Made by a program: the position numbers and the translations under genes. Positions 23,256 to 32,978 of a DNA stretch of 64,000 nucleotides are shown here, piece by piece (the first letter of the stretch is position 1; each line of letters begins with the position of its first letter). Below the pieces are notes generated by a model that did no database searches, was not told the origin of the DNA, and worked only from the letters and a program-made list of their open reading frames with translations. The DNA lies in contig NZ_PVZN01000012.1 of NCBI RefSeq assembly GCF_003024385.1, positions 1 to 64,000 of the forward strand, in the 5' to 3' direction. This stretch comes from Pseudomonas sp. BBP2017 (GTDB taxonomy: Bacteria > Pseudomonadota > Gammaproteobacteria > Pseudomonadales > Pseudomonadaceae).

Positions 23256-24548
23256 ATGCAACGCATGGTGAGACACGTTCTCGCAGCAACGGCCATCGCA
23301 GCCGCGCTCGCTGGCTGCGCCTCCCAGCCTCCGCCAACGACGAGCCTTGACTACAAGAGCCGCGCGGTGACGCGCAGCGAGGGTGGCTTGCGCGTGTCGA
23401 CCGCCGTACTGTCGGCCGCAGAAAGCGAGGCGGTCTACGGCGTGCCTCTGGCGAATACATCGATACAGCCAGTCTGGGTCGAAGTAAAAAATCAGGAAGA
23501 CCGCGCCTACTATCTGCTTTCGCCGGGCCTCGATCCAAATTTCTTCCCTGCATCCGAGGCGGCTGAAGCATTTTTCTCGGACGTCCCGCAGGACGAGCGG
23601 ACGGCGCTCGACCGGCACTTTCGGCGGCTGGCCTTCCGCAACCCTGTCCCACCGGGCGCGACAACCTCGGGCTTCGTGTTGACCAATCTCGACGAGGGTT
23701 TCAAGTTCGTTCACCTCGATCTGGTCGCAGACGGGCGGGCGAGGAATTTCTCTGTCCTGACCATCGTGCCGGGCCTGCGCACCGATTACCACATCAGCGA
23801 AGTGTTCAGGCAGGGCATCTATCCGCCTGAAGAAATTGTGAACTACACGGATGACGCCAGTTTCCAGGCGGCGCTGGAGGCGCTGCCGTGCTGCGTCACC
23901 AACGAGAAGGGGTCCAGGAACGGCGATCCGCTGAACCTGGTAATCGTCGGCGGCCTCGATGATGCCTTCCCCGCATTCGCGCGTCGCGGCTGGCGTGGAA
24001 CCGAGGAAAAGTGGTCGGGGTCGATCATGAAAATGGTCAATTCGGCGCTTGCCGGCGAGCGCTATCCCTATGCGCCGGTGAGCGATCTCTATCTGTTCGG
24101 ACGAGCCCAGGACCTTGCCTTGCAAAAGGCGCGTGACAACGTCCACCAGCGCAATCACCTGAGGCTGTGGTTGAGTCCGATGCAATATCACGGCAAGAAG
24201 GTGTGGGTCGGCCAAATCAGCCGTGATATCGGCAGCCGGTTAACCGTGCATTCTGCGACGCTGACGACGCACAAGATCGACCCTGACGTCGACGAAGCGC
24301 GGAGTGCGCTGACACAGGATATGGCGTATTCGGTGACGCTGGCCAAGTTCGGATTCGTGAAGGGCGTGGGGGTCTCGCCCAAGAGTGCGCCGCGCGAAAA
24401 CCTGACCACCGATCCTTACTATACGGATGGGCTGCGCTGTGTCCTGGTATTCGATCCCATGCACACCTCCCTGGCGGGAATCGAGTTCTTCCTGTCGAAA
24501 GGAATCTACGAGAATGGCGGACAATCACCGGGGCGGGTCAAGCCATGA
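23256..24548 (+). CDS. LssY_C-domain lipoprotein A
   Basis: This 430-aa protein has a lipoprotein signal (MQRMVRHVLAATAIAAALAGC, lipobox LAGC). About residues 210-400 match the LssY C-terminal domain by motif: LPCCVTNEKG..NGDPLNLVIVGG, HLRLWLSPMQYHGKKVWVGQ (cut here) and DPDVDEARSALTQDMAYS. The domain is usually attached to PAP2-type membrane phosphatases, and its activity is unknown to me; here it stands alone on a lipid anchor. The ribosome site GATGAGG precedes the ATG. It overlaps its paralogue by 4 bp (ATGA). It heads a three-gene lipoprotein operon. Confidence 0.75.
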   Translation: MQRMVRHVLAATAIAAALAGCASQPPPTTSLDYKSRAVTRSEGGLRVSTAVLSAAESEAVYGVPLANTSIQPVWVEVKNQEDRAYYLLSPGLDPNFFPASEAAEAFFSDVPQDERTALDRHFRRLAFRNPVPPGATTSGFVLTNLDEGFKFVHLDLVADGRARNFSVLTIVPGLRTDYHISEVFRQGIYPPEEIVNYTDDASFQAALEALPCCVTNEKGSRNGDPLNLVIVGGLDDAFPAFARRGWRGTEEKWSGSIMKMVNSALAGERYPYAPVSDLYLFGRAQDLALQKARDNVHQRNHLRLWLSPMQYHGKKVWVGQISRDIGSRLTVHSATLTTHKIDPDVDEARSALTQDMAYSVTLAKFGFVKGVGVSPKSAPRENLTTDPYYTDGLRCVLVFDPMHTSLAGIEFFLSKGIYENGGQSPGRVKP

Positions 24549-25825
24549 GTCGCTCGCCGTTGGCGTCGCGCGCCAGGGTGACGCTGCGGTGTGCAATGCG
24601 CTGCTTGTGCGCTATGGGGTGTGCAGCGATTCTTGCGCTCGCCGTTGCTTGTGCGACCTGGCAGGCGCCTGCCGATTTCAGTACTTCCGGGTTGCGTGAA
24701 CGTGCGCAGACGGCCACCAAGCACGAGGTGCGCATCAGCGCCGCCGTGCTCAGTGCCGAAGACAGGCAGCGCATGCTGGGTGTGGAGTTGGACAAGACGC
24801 GTGTGCAGCCCGTGTGGGTCGAAGTCCAGAACCAGACTGCCGATCCACTCTTATTGCTGCAGCCGGGAACCGATCCCGACTATTTCTCGCCACTCGAAGT
24901 CGCCTGGTCCGTGCACAGGACATTATCCCCGGCAGCGAACGCGCGCATCGATGCACACTTCGACCAACTGGGGTTCAAGAATCCCGTCCTGCCAGGCGAA
25001 ACGAAAGCGGGCGTGCTGTTCATCAACCCGGAGCGCGTTACGCGGCTGCTGAATATCGATCTGCTGCAAAGAAAGACGCTGATCCCGTTCTCCCTCTTCT
25101 TGCGGGTGCCGGACGATGCCGGGGAGAAATGGTTTGCCGAAGGCTTGTTCCAGCATCACGGTTCCGAGTTCAAGGACTATGACGATCTGGCCGCGCTGCG
25201 TTCCGCGTTGGAGCGCCTTCCCTGCTGCGCCACTGACGCGAACGGCAGGGCGCACGGCGATCCGGTCAATGCGATTCTCGTCGGCGAGTTCGCCGATATC
25301 GCCGCCGCATTTGTACGTCGCAACTATCGGCGCGCCGTGCACCCCGCGGATGCGGCCGAACGTGTGTTCGGGCGCATGCCTGATGCCGTGGTTCGCAAGC
25401 AATCGCAAGCCGGAGCGCCGGCGACCTGGGTGCGTGTGTGGCTCACGCCAATGCGCTTCGAAGGTCGCTCCGTCTATCTCGCCCAGGTCGGGAGGCCGAT
25501 CGGCGGACGCTTTGCACCGCGCGACTCGGAAAACCTCGTGTTGCATGAGGATGTCGATGAGGCGAGAAATTTCCTGATTCAGGACATGATGTATTCGGCC
25601 GGTCTGGACAAGCTCGGGTTCGTCACCGGCGTCGGTCCCGCGTCCCAGGCTCAACCGCGAACGACGTTCAGCGGCGCCCATTACTTCAGCGACGGTCTGC
25701 GTGCGGTCATGTTCTTTGCGCCGCGGCCACTCAGTCTGTCGGAGGTGGAGATGCTCGATTGGGAAGCGTATCTGGACCGGCGCGAATTGCCTGCACGGGA
25801 GGAGGTCGACGATGCCCGCAGGTGA
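24545..25825 (+). CDS. LssY_C-domain lipoprotein B (paralogue)
   Basis: This 426-aa protein is a diverged duplicate of the preceding one. It shares VQPVWVEVQNQT, FKNPVLPGETKAGVLF, LPCCATDANG..HGDPVNAILVGE, VRVWLTPMRFEGRSVYLAQ and the DVDEARNFLIQDMMYS block. The N-terminus carries a lipobox-like AVAC at residues 34-37 after a long hydrophobic stretch, so it is probably lipidated. Translation is coupled to the upstream gene through ATGA, and the stop lies 14 bp inside the next gene. The function is unknown; the duplicate may form a heteromer with paralogue A. Confidence 0.72.
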   Translation: MSRSPLASRARVTLRCAMRCLCAMGCAAILALAVACATWQAPADFSTSGLRERAQTATKHEVRISAAVLSAEDRQRMLGVELDKTRVQPVWVEVQNQTADPLLLLQPGTDPDYFSPLEVAWSVHRTLSPAANARIDAHFDQLGFKNPVLPGETKAGVLFINPERVTRLLNIDLLQRKTLIPFSLFLRVPDDAGEKWFAEGLFQHHGSEFKDYDDLAALRSALERLPCCATDANGRAHGDPVNAILVGEFADIAAAFVRRNYRRAVHPADAAERVFGRMPDAVVRKQSQAGAPATWVRVWLTPMRFEGRSVYLAQVGRPIGGRFAPRDSENLVLHEDVDEARNFLIQDMMYSAGLDKLGFVTGVGPASQAQPRTTFSGAHYFSDGLRAVMFFAPRPLSLSEVEMLDWEAYLDRRELPAREEVDDARR

Positions 25826-26930
25826 CCTGTTCGGCGCCTACACATTATTGTGCCGCGGTGGCATGGTATGGCTGATGATCGCTGGCTGCCATGCACTCAC
25901 CGCCTGCACACCTGCGCCGCTGGTCGCTTACTCGACGGATACACCGCCGCTTGTGTTGGTCCCTGCGTCGCAGGCCGGCGTGCAGGACCAGCGGGCGCGC
26001 TTTCGCGAGATTTTCTGTTCGATTCTCGACACGCGAGGAAGCGACCTGCCCGATAGCCGGCCTTGCGAGGAGGCACTGACGCGCGTCGGTAGCGAACCTG
26101 GCGGCACCGGCAAACCCGTCGATCTCGGGCAATCGAAACGCCGTCTGGTCGGCGCTATGGTAGCCGGCGTCGGTTACGAATGCTTCGAGCAATGGCTGCA
26201 AGCGCCCGGCAGCGTAGCGATTCATCTGCGCCAGTTCGGATATGACCTGGTGAAGATCAAGGTCGACGCCTTATCGAGCTCCGCAAACAATGCTAGGCAA
26301 ATACGCGACGCAATTATGGCGATGCCAACCGAAGCCGGACCGCCGCGCCTCGTCCTGATCGGTTATTCGAAAGGCGCGCCCGACATTCTCGAAGCGATGG
26401 TCGCTTACCCGGAAATCCGCGGCCGCGTGGCGGCAGTGATCAGTGCCGCCGGCGCGGTCGGCGGCTCGGCACTGGCCAACGATGCCGAGCAGTACCAGGC
26501 GGATCTGTTGCGGCACTTTCCCGGTGCGACCTGCGATTCGGGCGACGGTGGCGCGATCAACAGCCTGCGACCCGCAACGCGCAAGCGCTGGCTGGCGCAG
26601 AATCGGTTGCCGTCCGAACTGAACTACTATTCGCTCGTTACCTTCCCGCAGCTTGATCACATCTCGTTCGCGCTGAAATCGAGTTACAACAAGCTGGCGC
26701 GCATTGATGCCCGCAACGACAGCCAAGTGCTCTTCTACGATCAGGTTGTGCCTGGCAGCACCCTGATGGGCTATATCAACGCTGATCATTGGGCATTGGC
26801 AGTGCCGATCGCCCGAACCCATTCGACCATCGCTTCACTATTGGTGACACAGAATGCCTATCCGCGCGAGGCGCTGGCGGAGGCGATGCTGCGCTTCGTC
26901 GAAGAGGATTTGGCGGCATCTTCGCGCTGA
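25812..26930 (+). CDS. Lipoprotein-like alpha/beta hydrolase
   Basis: This 372-aa frame starts at an ATG at 25812, overlapping the previous gene by 14 bp. An alternative ATG at 25863 would put the hydrophobic signal MVWLMIAGCHALTAC at the very N-terminus, with lipobox LTAC. The nucleophile elbow LIGYSKGAPD (Ser186 in GYSKG) and a late INADHWALAVP histidine indicate a serine alpha/beta hydrolase. Four or more extra cysteines (FCSILDTR, PCEEAL, GYECFEQ) suggest a periplasmic disulphide-bonded protein. With the two LssY_C lipoproteins it forms a compact envelope operon that I do not recognise as a described system. Confidence 0.7.
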   Translation: MPAGDLFGAYTLLCRGGMVWLMIAGCHALTACTPAPLVAYSTDTPPLVLVPASQAGVQDQRARFREIFCSILDTRGSDLPDSRPCEEALTRVGSEPGGTGKPVDLGQSKRRLVGAMVAGVGYECFEQWLQAPGSVAIHLRQFGYDLVKIKVDALSSSANNARQIRDAIMAMPTEAGPPRLVLIGYSKGAPDILEAMVAYPEIRGRVAAVISAAGAVGGSALANDAEQYQADLLRHFPGATCDSGDGGAINSLRPATRKRWLAQNRLPSELNYYSLVTFPQLDHISFALKSSYNKLARIDARNDSQVLFYDQVVPGSTLMGYINADHWALAVPIARTHSTIASLLVTQNAYPREALAEAMLRFVEEDLAASSR

Positions 26931-27047
26931 TCCGCGCCCGCACATATCGGCAGCTGGAAGCGTCGGGTTCTTCGCTTCGCTAAGAGCGCGGGCAGGGCGA
27001 AGGCGTTCAGAAATGGTCCAGCGACCATTAAATCGCAGGCAATAAAA

Positions 27048-27078
27048 AACCCCAAGGACACATTGTTCCTTGGGGTTT
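27048..27078 (-). terminator. Bidirectional terminator between the hydrolase and tRNA-Phe
   Basis: AAACCCCAAGGA and TCCTTGGGGTTT form a 12-bp stem. The A-run at 27044-27050 becomes a T-run for minus-strand transcripts, so it mainly terminates tRNA-Phe and may also stop the lipoprotein operon. Confidence 0.8.
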
Positions 27079-27089
27079 CTCGGTATTAG

Positions 27090-27165
27090 TGGTGCCCAGA
27101 GACGGAATCGAACCGCCGACACGGGGATTTTCAATCCCCTGCTCTACCGACTGAGCTATCTGGGC
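27090..27165 (-). tRNA. tRNA-Phe (anticodon GAA)
   Basis: The 76-nt gene begins GCCCAGATAGCTCAG on the minus strand, has the anticodon arm GGGGATTGAAAATCCCC and ends in an encoded CCA. The acceptor GCCCAGA pairs with TCTGGGC. No duplicated tRNA end was found by eye on the far side of the lipoprotein operon. Confidence 0.96.
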
Positions 27166-27175
27166 AACGGGGCGC

Positions 27176-27204
27176 ATTAAAAGGCTTTTTCAGGTTTGCG
27201 TCAA
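27176..27204 (-). promoter_or_regulatory. Sigma-70 promoter of tRNA-Phe
   Basis: On the minus strand TTGACG (27199-27204), a 17-bp spacer, TTTAAT (27176-27181) and a GC-rich GCGCCCC discriminator. The region upstream is a run of A and T resembling an UP element. Confidence 0.8.
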
Positions 27205-27256
27205 CGACTTTTTGAAATTTTTTTAAATTAATTCCGTCGCTTACGTTTTTCGGGGG

Positions 27257-27529
27257 TTATTCGGCGGGTGGAACGTAGCCTTCGGCCTTTTCGAATTCCT
27301 GGCCGGAGAAAAACTTGTCCATCTCGCCCTGGAGGAATTTGCGGTCCTCGGCGTTCATCATGTTCAGGCGCTTCTCGTTGATCAGCATGGTCTGTTCCTT
27401 CTGCCAATCGGCCCAGGCCTTCTGCGAGATGTGCTCGTAGATATCCTGGCCCTTGGCGCCCGGGTAGGGTGGACGCTCCAGACCTGGCAGCTGTTCTTTG
27501 TATTTACGGCACATTACGGTGCGGGTCAT
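27257..27529 (-). CDS. yggX: Fe(II)-trafficking / oxidative damage protection protein
   Basis: This 90-aa protein matches YggX along its whole length: [36 protein letters not shown], then [17 protein letters not shown] and a short acidic tail. YggX protects iron-sulphur clusters and is thought to handle labile iron. Its start overlaps the mutY stop by 4 bp; coupling to MutY, itself an Fe-S enzyme, is the common Pseudomonas and enterobacterial arrangement. Confidence 0.93.
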   Translation of the reverse strand: MTRTVMCRKYKEQLPGLERPPYPGAKGQDIYEHISQKAWADWQKEQTMLINEKRLNMMNAEDRKFLQGEMDKFFSGQEFEKAEGYVPPAE

Positions 27530-28593
27530 CTCGACTCTCCTGCAATCAAAACGTCGGCCGCGCGTTTCAGCAGTTTTTTCACCGGGGCGGCAAGGCCCAG
27601 GCGCGGCGGGGTGGCGAGGTTATACCAGAGCCAGTCGGCCTCGGCCACGTGGGCCTGGGTGTCATCGACCCGGACCAGCCAGGGTTCGATGGCCAGCTGG
27701 AAATGGCTGAAAGTGTGGGTCAGGCCGTCCAGCGCCTGGTTAGAGGCAAGGCTCAGGCCGTGCTGGTCAGCCAGATCGTCGAGCTGCTCCAGGTTGTCCA
27801 GCTCCGGCAGGCTCCACAAACCGCCCCAGAGCCCCGTGGAAGGGCGTCGGTAAAGCAGGATGGCGCCGTCGCGGTTGGCCAGCAGCGGCATCAGGGTGCG
27901 CCGCTGTGGCAGCTCTTTGCGTGGCTTGGGGATCGGGTAGCGGATTTCCTGGCCGAGCATGTGTGCTTCGCAGCCGAGCTTGAGCGGGCACAGCAGGCAA
28001 CTGGGTTTGCTGCGGGTGCACAAGGTGGCGCCAAGGTCCATCATCGCCTGGGTGTAATGATTGACCCGGCTGTACGGGGTGTAGCGCTCGGCATTGGCCC
28101 ACAGTGCCTTGGCCACCTTCGGTTCGCCCGGATAGCCTTCCTGTGCGGTGTAGCGAGCCAGAACGCGTTTGACGTTGCCATCGAGAATCGGCGCGCGCAG
28201 ACCCATGCTGATACTGGCGATGGCGCCAGCGGTGGACAGGCCGATGCCAGGCAGCTCGGTAAGCTTTTCGACATCGTGAGGGAATTCGCCGCCGTACTGC
28301 TCAACGACGATCTTCGCGGTCTTTTGCAGGTTGCGCGCCCGGGTGTAGTAACCCAGGCCCGTCCACAGGTGCAGCACTTCATCCTCAGGGGCTTGAGCCA
28401 GGGCCTGCACCGTCGGCAAGGCCTCCATGAAACGGCTGAAGTAGTTCAGCACAGTGCTGACCTGGGTCTGCTGCAGCATGATCTCCGACACCCACACCCG
28501 ATAAGGCGTGATGCCCTGTTGCCAGGGCAGGTCATGCCGGCCGTTACGGTCGTACCACTCCAGTACGGCGCTGGAAAACTGCTCAGGGCTCAT
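27526..28593 (-). CDS. mutY: A/G-specific adenine glycosylase
   Basis: This 355-aa base-excision repair enzyme removes adenine opposite 8-oxoguanine. It has the catalytic glutamate in [12 protein letters not shown], the helix-hairpin-helix [13 protein letters not shown], the catalytic aspartate in [10 protein letters not shown] and the [4Fe-4S] ligands [17 protein letters not shown] (C-x6-C-x2-C-x5-C). A C-terminal Nudix-like domain recognises 8-oxoG. It overlaps both the upstream AsmA-family gene and the downstream yggX by 4 bp. Confidence 0.95.
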   Translation of the reverse strand: MSPEQFSSAVLEWYDRNGRHDLPWQQGITPYRVWVSEIMLQQTQVSTVLNYFSRFMEALPTVQALAQAPEDEVLHLWTGLGYYTRARNLQKTAKIVVEQYGGEFPHDVEKLTELPGIGLSTAGAIASISMGLRAPILDGNVKRVLARYTAQEGYPGEPKVAKALWANAERYTPYSRVNHYTQAMMDLGATLCTRSKPSCLLCPLKLGCEAHMLGQEIRYPIPKPRKELPQRRTLMPLLANRDGAILLYRRPSTGLWGGLWSLPELDNLEQLDDLADQHGLSLASNQALDGLTHTFSHFQLAIEPWLVRVDDTQAHVAEADWLWYNLATPPRLGLAAPVKKLLKRAADVLIAGESR

Positions 28594-30842
28594 CGCTTGA
28601 ACAACCCCTTGAGTGCATCCTTGAGTTCCGGGCTTACCTTGTCACCGAGCTTCTCGTCGATCTTGTCGCTGAGCTTTTCGCTGGCTTTGTCGCCTGCCAG
28701 CTTGGCGGCGACTTTGCCCAGCGCATCTTTGTCCAGGCGGCAGGCTTTGGCGCCCAGCTCAAGCGGGCCACGGCAGCGCAATGGCAGTTCGAGGCCGACA
28801 TAGCGCTCGCCGACCTGGCAGGCCGGATCAGGCATGTCGCGTTTATCGCCTTCGACGATCACGCCCAGCCGGTAGTCCATGCCCAGCACACGCAGGTCGA
28901 GGTCGCCATGGCCGTTGACGGTCAGGCCGGGAATACGCGCCTTGAGGTCAGGGTTGCTGGCCACGCCGTTACGCAGCACCAGGCTGCCTTTGAGTTCCTG
29001 GAAAGGGGTGTCCTTGCCGCGTGGTTCGCTGCTCAGGGTCTTGCGGTTGAGGGTAGCGATGGCCTGGCAGAGCTGTTGTTCAAGGTTGGCGTTGACCAGG
29101 ATGCCGTCGTTGATGACAAAGCTGGCGTTGCCATTGAGGGTATCGATCAGTGCCTTCTGGCTGTTACCGGTGGCGGTCAGGTCGCTGCTCAGGGTCAGCA
29201 GGCCCTTGACCGGCGGGGTTTCGGTCTGGCTCTTGATGAAGTGCTCGACCGGCACCCGGTTGACCTTGGTGGTGAGGCCCATTTGCGGTACCGCCGGGCG
29301 TACATCCAGGGTGCCTTTGCTTTCGAAATCGCCGTTGTAGAGGCCGCCGCGCAGGCTTTGCAGGGTGATCAGGCCGCCTTGGCCCTGAGTCTTGAGGTGG
29401 GCGTTCTCGATCGGCAGCTTTTCCAGGGTCAGCAGGCCGAAGCTCAGGTCAGCCTGCAGGTCGAGCAGGCGCAGGCGATCGACCGGCAACAGCTTGTCGT
29501 TGCTCCAGGCCACCTGGGTCGGGGCGTCGGGCAGCGGTGTGTTGCCGGCACTGGCCAGGGCACTTTGTTCCTTGCTCTTGACCTCGGCCTGGCGCGCCGC
29601 AGTGGCGCTGGCTGCCGCTTCGCTCTTGGCTGGCATATAGCGGTCGGCGTCGAACTTGTCGGCCTTCAACTGGATGCGCAGGGCCTGTTTGGCGAAGTCT
29701 TCGACCGCCAGACGACCGCTGAAGGTGCTGCCATCGAGTTTTACCGCCAGGTCTTCCAGGGCCAGGCTGTTGGGGCTGCCTTGCAGGCGGCTGACCATCT
29801 CGAAGCTGTTCAGTGCGCTGGCGTCAGTGGTGGCCGGCAGCGCAATGCCAATGCTGTCGAGGAAGGTGCGCAGGTTGAGCTGGGCGATCGACAGGCCACC
29901 GGTCAGTTGCGGGGTTTTGTCCAGGTCACGCACGTTCAGCTCGCCAAGGGCGCGCAACTGGTTGGCGGAGAGTTTCAGGCCGTTCCATTCGGCGACGTTG
30001 GCTGCCAGGTCGACCAGCAACTGGCCCTGGGCAGCGAAGGTCAGGGTCTTGCCTTGCAGGGGTTCGCCTGAGGCTTCGCCGCTGAGCTTCATGTCTTCGA
30101 ACTGGTAGCGCTTGAGGCTGCGGTCGAAACGCAGCTCACCGTTGAGTTCCGTACGTGCTTTGAGTACCGGTTGGCCAACGCTGACAAACGCGGTCATTTT
30201 CAGCGGGATGTTCACCCCTTCGTGTACCGCCCCGGTGCTCAGCTGGATGCTTTCGGCACTAAAGCTCTGACCGCTGCGTGCATCGCTGTACTGAACCCGG
30301 GCGTTGTTCACGGTCAGGCTGTCGATATCCAGCTTGACTGGACGCTGGTTGACGTCGCTGTTGCTCTCGGCTTTGGCCGTGGCGTCAGCGCCAGGTGCAG
30401 GGGCTGCGCCCTCGGCAGGAGCCGTTGCGGCGGCTGGCAGCGGTTTGCCGATGTCTTCCCAGTTACCGTGGCCGTGCTCGTCGCGGCTCAGGCTGAGGTT
30501 CAAACCTTCGACGCGTACGTCGCTCATCTGCACTTCGCGGCGCAACAACGGCAGGACGCGCACTGACAGACCGAGCATCTGCAGGTCGGCAAACGGCACT
30601 TTCGGGTTGTTCAGGGTGGCGATGCTGGCTTCATGCAGCTCCAGCCCCAGCCAGGGGAACAGGCTCCAGCCGATGTCGCCATTGAGCGTCAGCTCGACGT
30701 GGGCTTTGTCGCGTGCAAGCTGGCGAATCTCGTCTTTGTAGTCGTTGGGATCGAAGAGGTGGGTCAGGGCAAAGCCCAGAGCCACAATGATCAGCAACAG
30801 CCCGAGAAGCACCAGCCCCAGGATTTTGCCGAACGCTTTCAT
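28590..30842 (-). CDS. AsmA family envelope protein
   Basis: This 750-aa protein has one N-terminal transmembrane helix (ILGLVLLGLLLIIVALGFAL) followed by the AsmA signature (FDPNDYKDEIRQLARDKAHV, NGDIGWSLFPWLGLELHEAS). The long periplasmic part is repetitive beta strands of the chorein/AsmA type, which are thought to guide phospholipid transport between membranes. The C-terminus is a lysine-rich helix (KLAGDKASEKLSDKIDEKL). It is the first gene of the asmA-mutY-yggX operon. Confidence 0.85.
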   Translation of the reverse strand: MKAFGKILGLVLLGLLLIIVALGFALTHLFDPNDYKDEIRQLARDKAHVELTLNGDIGWSLFPWLGLELHEASIATLNNPKVPFADLQMLGLSVRVLPLLRREVQMSDVRVEGLNLSLSRDEHGHGNWEDIGKPLPAAATAPAEGAAPAPGADATAKAESNSDVNQRPVKLDIDSLTVNNARVQYSDARSGQSFSAESIQLSTGAVHEGVNIPLKMTAFVSVGQPVLKARTELNGELRFDRSLKRYQFEDMKLSGEASGEPLQGKTLTFAAQGQLLVDLAANVAEWNGLKLSANQLRALGELNVRDLDKTPQLTGGLSIAQLNLRTFLDSIGIALPATTDASALNSFEMVSRLQGSPNSLALEDLAVKLDGSTFSGRLAVEDFAKQALRIQLKADKFDADRYMPAKSEAAASATAARQAEVKSKEQSALASAGNTPLPDAPTQVAWSNDKLLPVDRLRLLDLQADLSFGLLTLEKLPIENAHLKTQGQGGLITLQSLRGGLYNGDFESKGTLDVRPAVPQMGLTTKVNRVPVEHFIKSQTETPPVKGLLTLSSDLTATGNSQKALIDTLNGNASFVINDGILVNANLEQQLCQAIATLNRKTLSSEPRGKDTPFQELKGSLVLRNGVASNPDLKARIPGLTVNGHGDLDLRVLGMDYRLGVIVEGDKRDMPDPACQVGERYVGLELPLRCRGPLELGAKACRLDKDALGKVAAKLAGDKASEKLSDKIDEKLGDKVSPELKDALKGLFKR

Positions 30843-31222
30843 GGGCGAGTCCTTGTAGTTCGATTCTAAAATTTAGCCGCAGAGTATAGCGCTGCGCTTG
30901 GTATCGCTGGAGATGCTCAAGGATTACTACGGATTTCTCCTACAGCATTTGTGGATCCTGCGCAGCGTGCTGGCCAGGTTTGCTCAGGATTTCGACAATC
31001 ATGGGCATGGCAGTTCCTTGCATGCAGCAATCAGTTGCTGAACAAAAGACGATATCAGTTTGCTTTCAACGGCAGAGGCTGATGCTACTCTTGCGCCGCT
31101 CACCGGCCCTGTTGCGGCGATTTGTCGCGTTTTTCAGGGCAATTGCGCCAAAAAACGATCAGTTGCCTCAGGGCCAAGGTCGTGAGCCGTGAGCTGACCA
31201 TCTCGACGAAGGGAACACAATA
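30843..31222. other. 380-bp divergent intergenic region
   Basis: It carries the promoters of the AsmA-family operon (left) and the MFS gene (right). I see no supported small gene, RNA or large palindrome. Confidence 0.45.
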
Positions 31223-32884
31223 ATGAACAGCAGTATCACGGCAGGCACGCTAACCAGCAGCCCTGGTTTCCTGTCCAAAGAGCGGATTATCGCCATGCCC
31301 GGTTTCAATCGCTGGCTGGTGCCACCGGCGGCATTGGCTATCCATCTGTGCATTGGCATGGCCTATGGCTTTTCGGTGTTCTGGTTGCCATTGTCGCAAG
31401 CGATCGGTATCACCGCGCCGCTCGCTTGTGCGCCGGATATGAGCTTCTTCGCCCGCCTGTTCAGCACTGAATGCGACTGGCAGATCTCGATGCTCAGCTG
31501 GATCTATACCCTATTCTTCGTGTTTCTCGGCTGTTCTGCAGCCGTTTGGGGTGGCTGGCTGGAGCACGCCGGGCCACGCAAAGCCGGGGTGGTTTCGGCG
31601 TTGTGCTGGTGTGGTGGCCTGCTGATCTCGGCGTTCGGTATCTATAGCCACCAGCTCTGGCTGATGTGGCTGGGCTCAGGGGTCATCGGTGGTATTGGCC
31701 TGGGCCTGGGCTATATCTCTCCGGTTTCGACCCTGATCAAGTGGTTCCCGGACAAGCGTGGCATGGCCACCGGTATGGCGATCATGGGCTTTGGCGGCGG
31801 CGCCATGGTCGGCGCGCCGCTGGCGGCAGCGCTGATGAACCACTTTGCCAGCCCTGAAGGCGTAGGCGTCTGGCAGAGCTTCGTGGTGATGGCGGTGATT
31901 TACTTCGTGTTCATGATCGGCGGTGCCTTGGCTTATCGAGTGCCACCGACCGGCTGGAAGCCCGAGGGCTGGACTGCGCCGTTGAAGAAAGCCAGCAATG
32001 CGATGATCACCCATCGCCACGTACATGTCAGCGTTGCATGGAAAACTCCGCAGTTTGCATTGATCTGGCTGGTACTGTGCCTGAACGTGTCGGCAGGCAT
32101 TGGCATTCTGGGTATGGCCTCGCCACTGTTGCAGGAGGTTTTCGCTGGCAAATTGCTAGGGAACGACCTGAGCTTCAGCGAACTCAACACTGCCCAATTG
32201 GCACAGATCGCTGCGATCGCTGCAGGGTTTACCGGACTGTTGAGCCTGTTCAACATCGGTGGGCGGTTTTTCTGGGCCTCGTTCTCCGACTACATCGGGC
32301 GCAAGAACACCTATTTCGCCTTCTTCGCCTTGGGTGTGGCGCTCTATGCGCTGGTGCCGAACATGGGCCACCTGGGCAATATCGCCCTGTTTGTGGCGGC
32401 GTTCTGCATCATCCTGTCGATGTACGGCGGCGGCTTCGCTACCGTGCCGGCCTATCTGGCCGACCTGTTCGGCACGCAGATGGTCGGTGCCATTCATGGT
32501 CGTCTGTTGACCGCCTGGGCCGCTGCTGGCGTGCTCGGGCCGGTACTGATCACCTACCTGCGTGAGTACCAGCTGGCGCTGGGCGTGGAGCGTGCGGCGG
32601 TTTACGACATCACCCTGTACATCCTGGCCGGCCTGCTGGTGCTCGGGTTTGTCTGCAACGCGCTGGTGCGCCCGGTGGCCGACAAGTACTTCATGACCGA
32701 CGCGCAGCTGGCGGCCGAACAGGCGCTGAGCCATGACCAGGGCAATGGCAATGCCCGGGTGTTGGAGTGGCATGCGGCGCCGGGCAGCCAGCCGTTGGTG
32801 GTCGCCGCCTGGTTGCTGGTGGGTATTCCGCTGGCCTGGGGGATCTGGGTGACGTTGCAGAAGACAGCCGTGCTGTTCAACTAG
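31223..32884 (+). CDS. MFS transporter, OFA (oxalate/formate antiporter-like) family
   Basis: This 553-aa inner-membrane protein has 12 or more helices. The first helix segment HLCIGMAYGFSVFWLPLSQA, the GPRKAGVV loop and WFPDKRGMATGMAIMGFGGG are typical of the OFA subfamily. It is longer than usual for MFS (about 400-450 aa) because of a loop with three cysteines after helix 1 (ACAPDMSFFARLFSTECDW) and a C-terminal extension. It probably moves an organic acid. It is monocistronic, with ribosome site GAAGGGA, and is followed by a REP unit. Confidence 0.82.
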   Translation: MNSSITAGTLTSSPGFLSKERIIAMPGFNRWLVPPAALAIHLCIGMAYGFSVFWLPLSQAIGITAPLACAPDMSFFARLFSTECDWQISMLSWIYTLFFVFLGCSAAVWGGWLEHAGPRKAGVVSALCWCGGLLISAFGIYSHQLWLMWLGSGVIGGIGLGLGYISPVSTLIKWFPDKRGMATGMAIMGFGGGAMVGAPLAAALMNHFASPEGVGVWQSFVVMAVIYFVFMIGGALAYRVPPTGWKPEGWTAPLKKASNAMITHRHVHVSVAWKTPQFALIWLVLCLNVSAGIGILGMASPLLQEVFAGKLLGNDLSFSELNTAQLAQIAAIAAGFTGLLSLFNIGGRFFWASFSDYIGRKNTYFAFFALGVALYALVPNMGHLGNIALFVAAFCIILSMYGGGFATVPAYLADLFGTQMVGAIHGRLLTAWAAAGVLGPVLITYLREYQLALGVERAAVYDITLYILAGLLVLGFVCNALVRPVADKYFMTDAQLAAEQALSHDQGNGNARVLEWHAAPGSQPLVVAAWLLVGIPLAWGIWVTLQKTAVLFN

Positions 32885-32904
32885 GACTGCTTCGCATTCC
32901 ATCG

Positions 32905-32951
32905 CCTGTAGGAGCCGGCCTTGCCGGCGATGGGCCGCATAGCGGCCCCAA
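32905..32951. repeat. REP palindrome, GCCGGCCTTGCCGGC type
   Basis: CTGTAGGAGCCGGC-CTT-GCCGGCGATGG is followed by the short palindrome GGGCCGCATAGCGGCCC. It is the same class as 6682-6730 and 36120-36184. Confidence 0.75.
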
Positions 32952-32978
32952 TAAATCCCCTGCCATGCGTCATCTTCG

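Noticed and set aside
23012..27089. tRNA-Phe-flanked lipoprotein operon as a mapped integrative island
   Set aside because: I searched the left flank by eye for a copy of the tRNA-Phe 3' end and found none, and there is no integrase. Insertion remains possible but undemonstrated.
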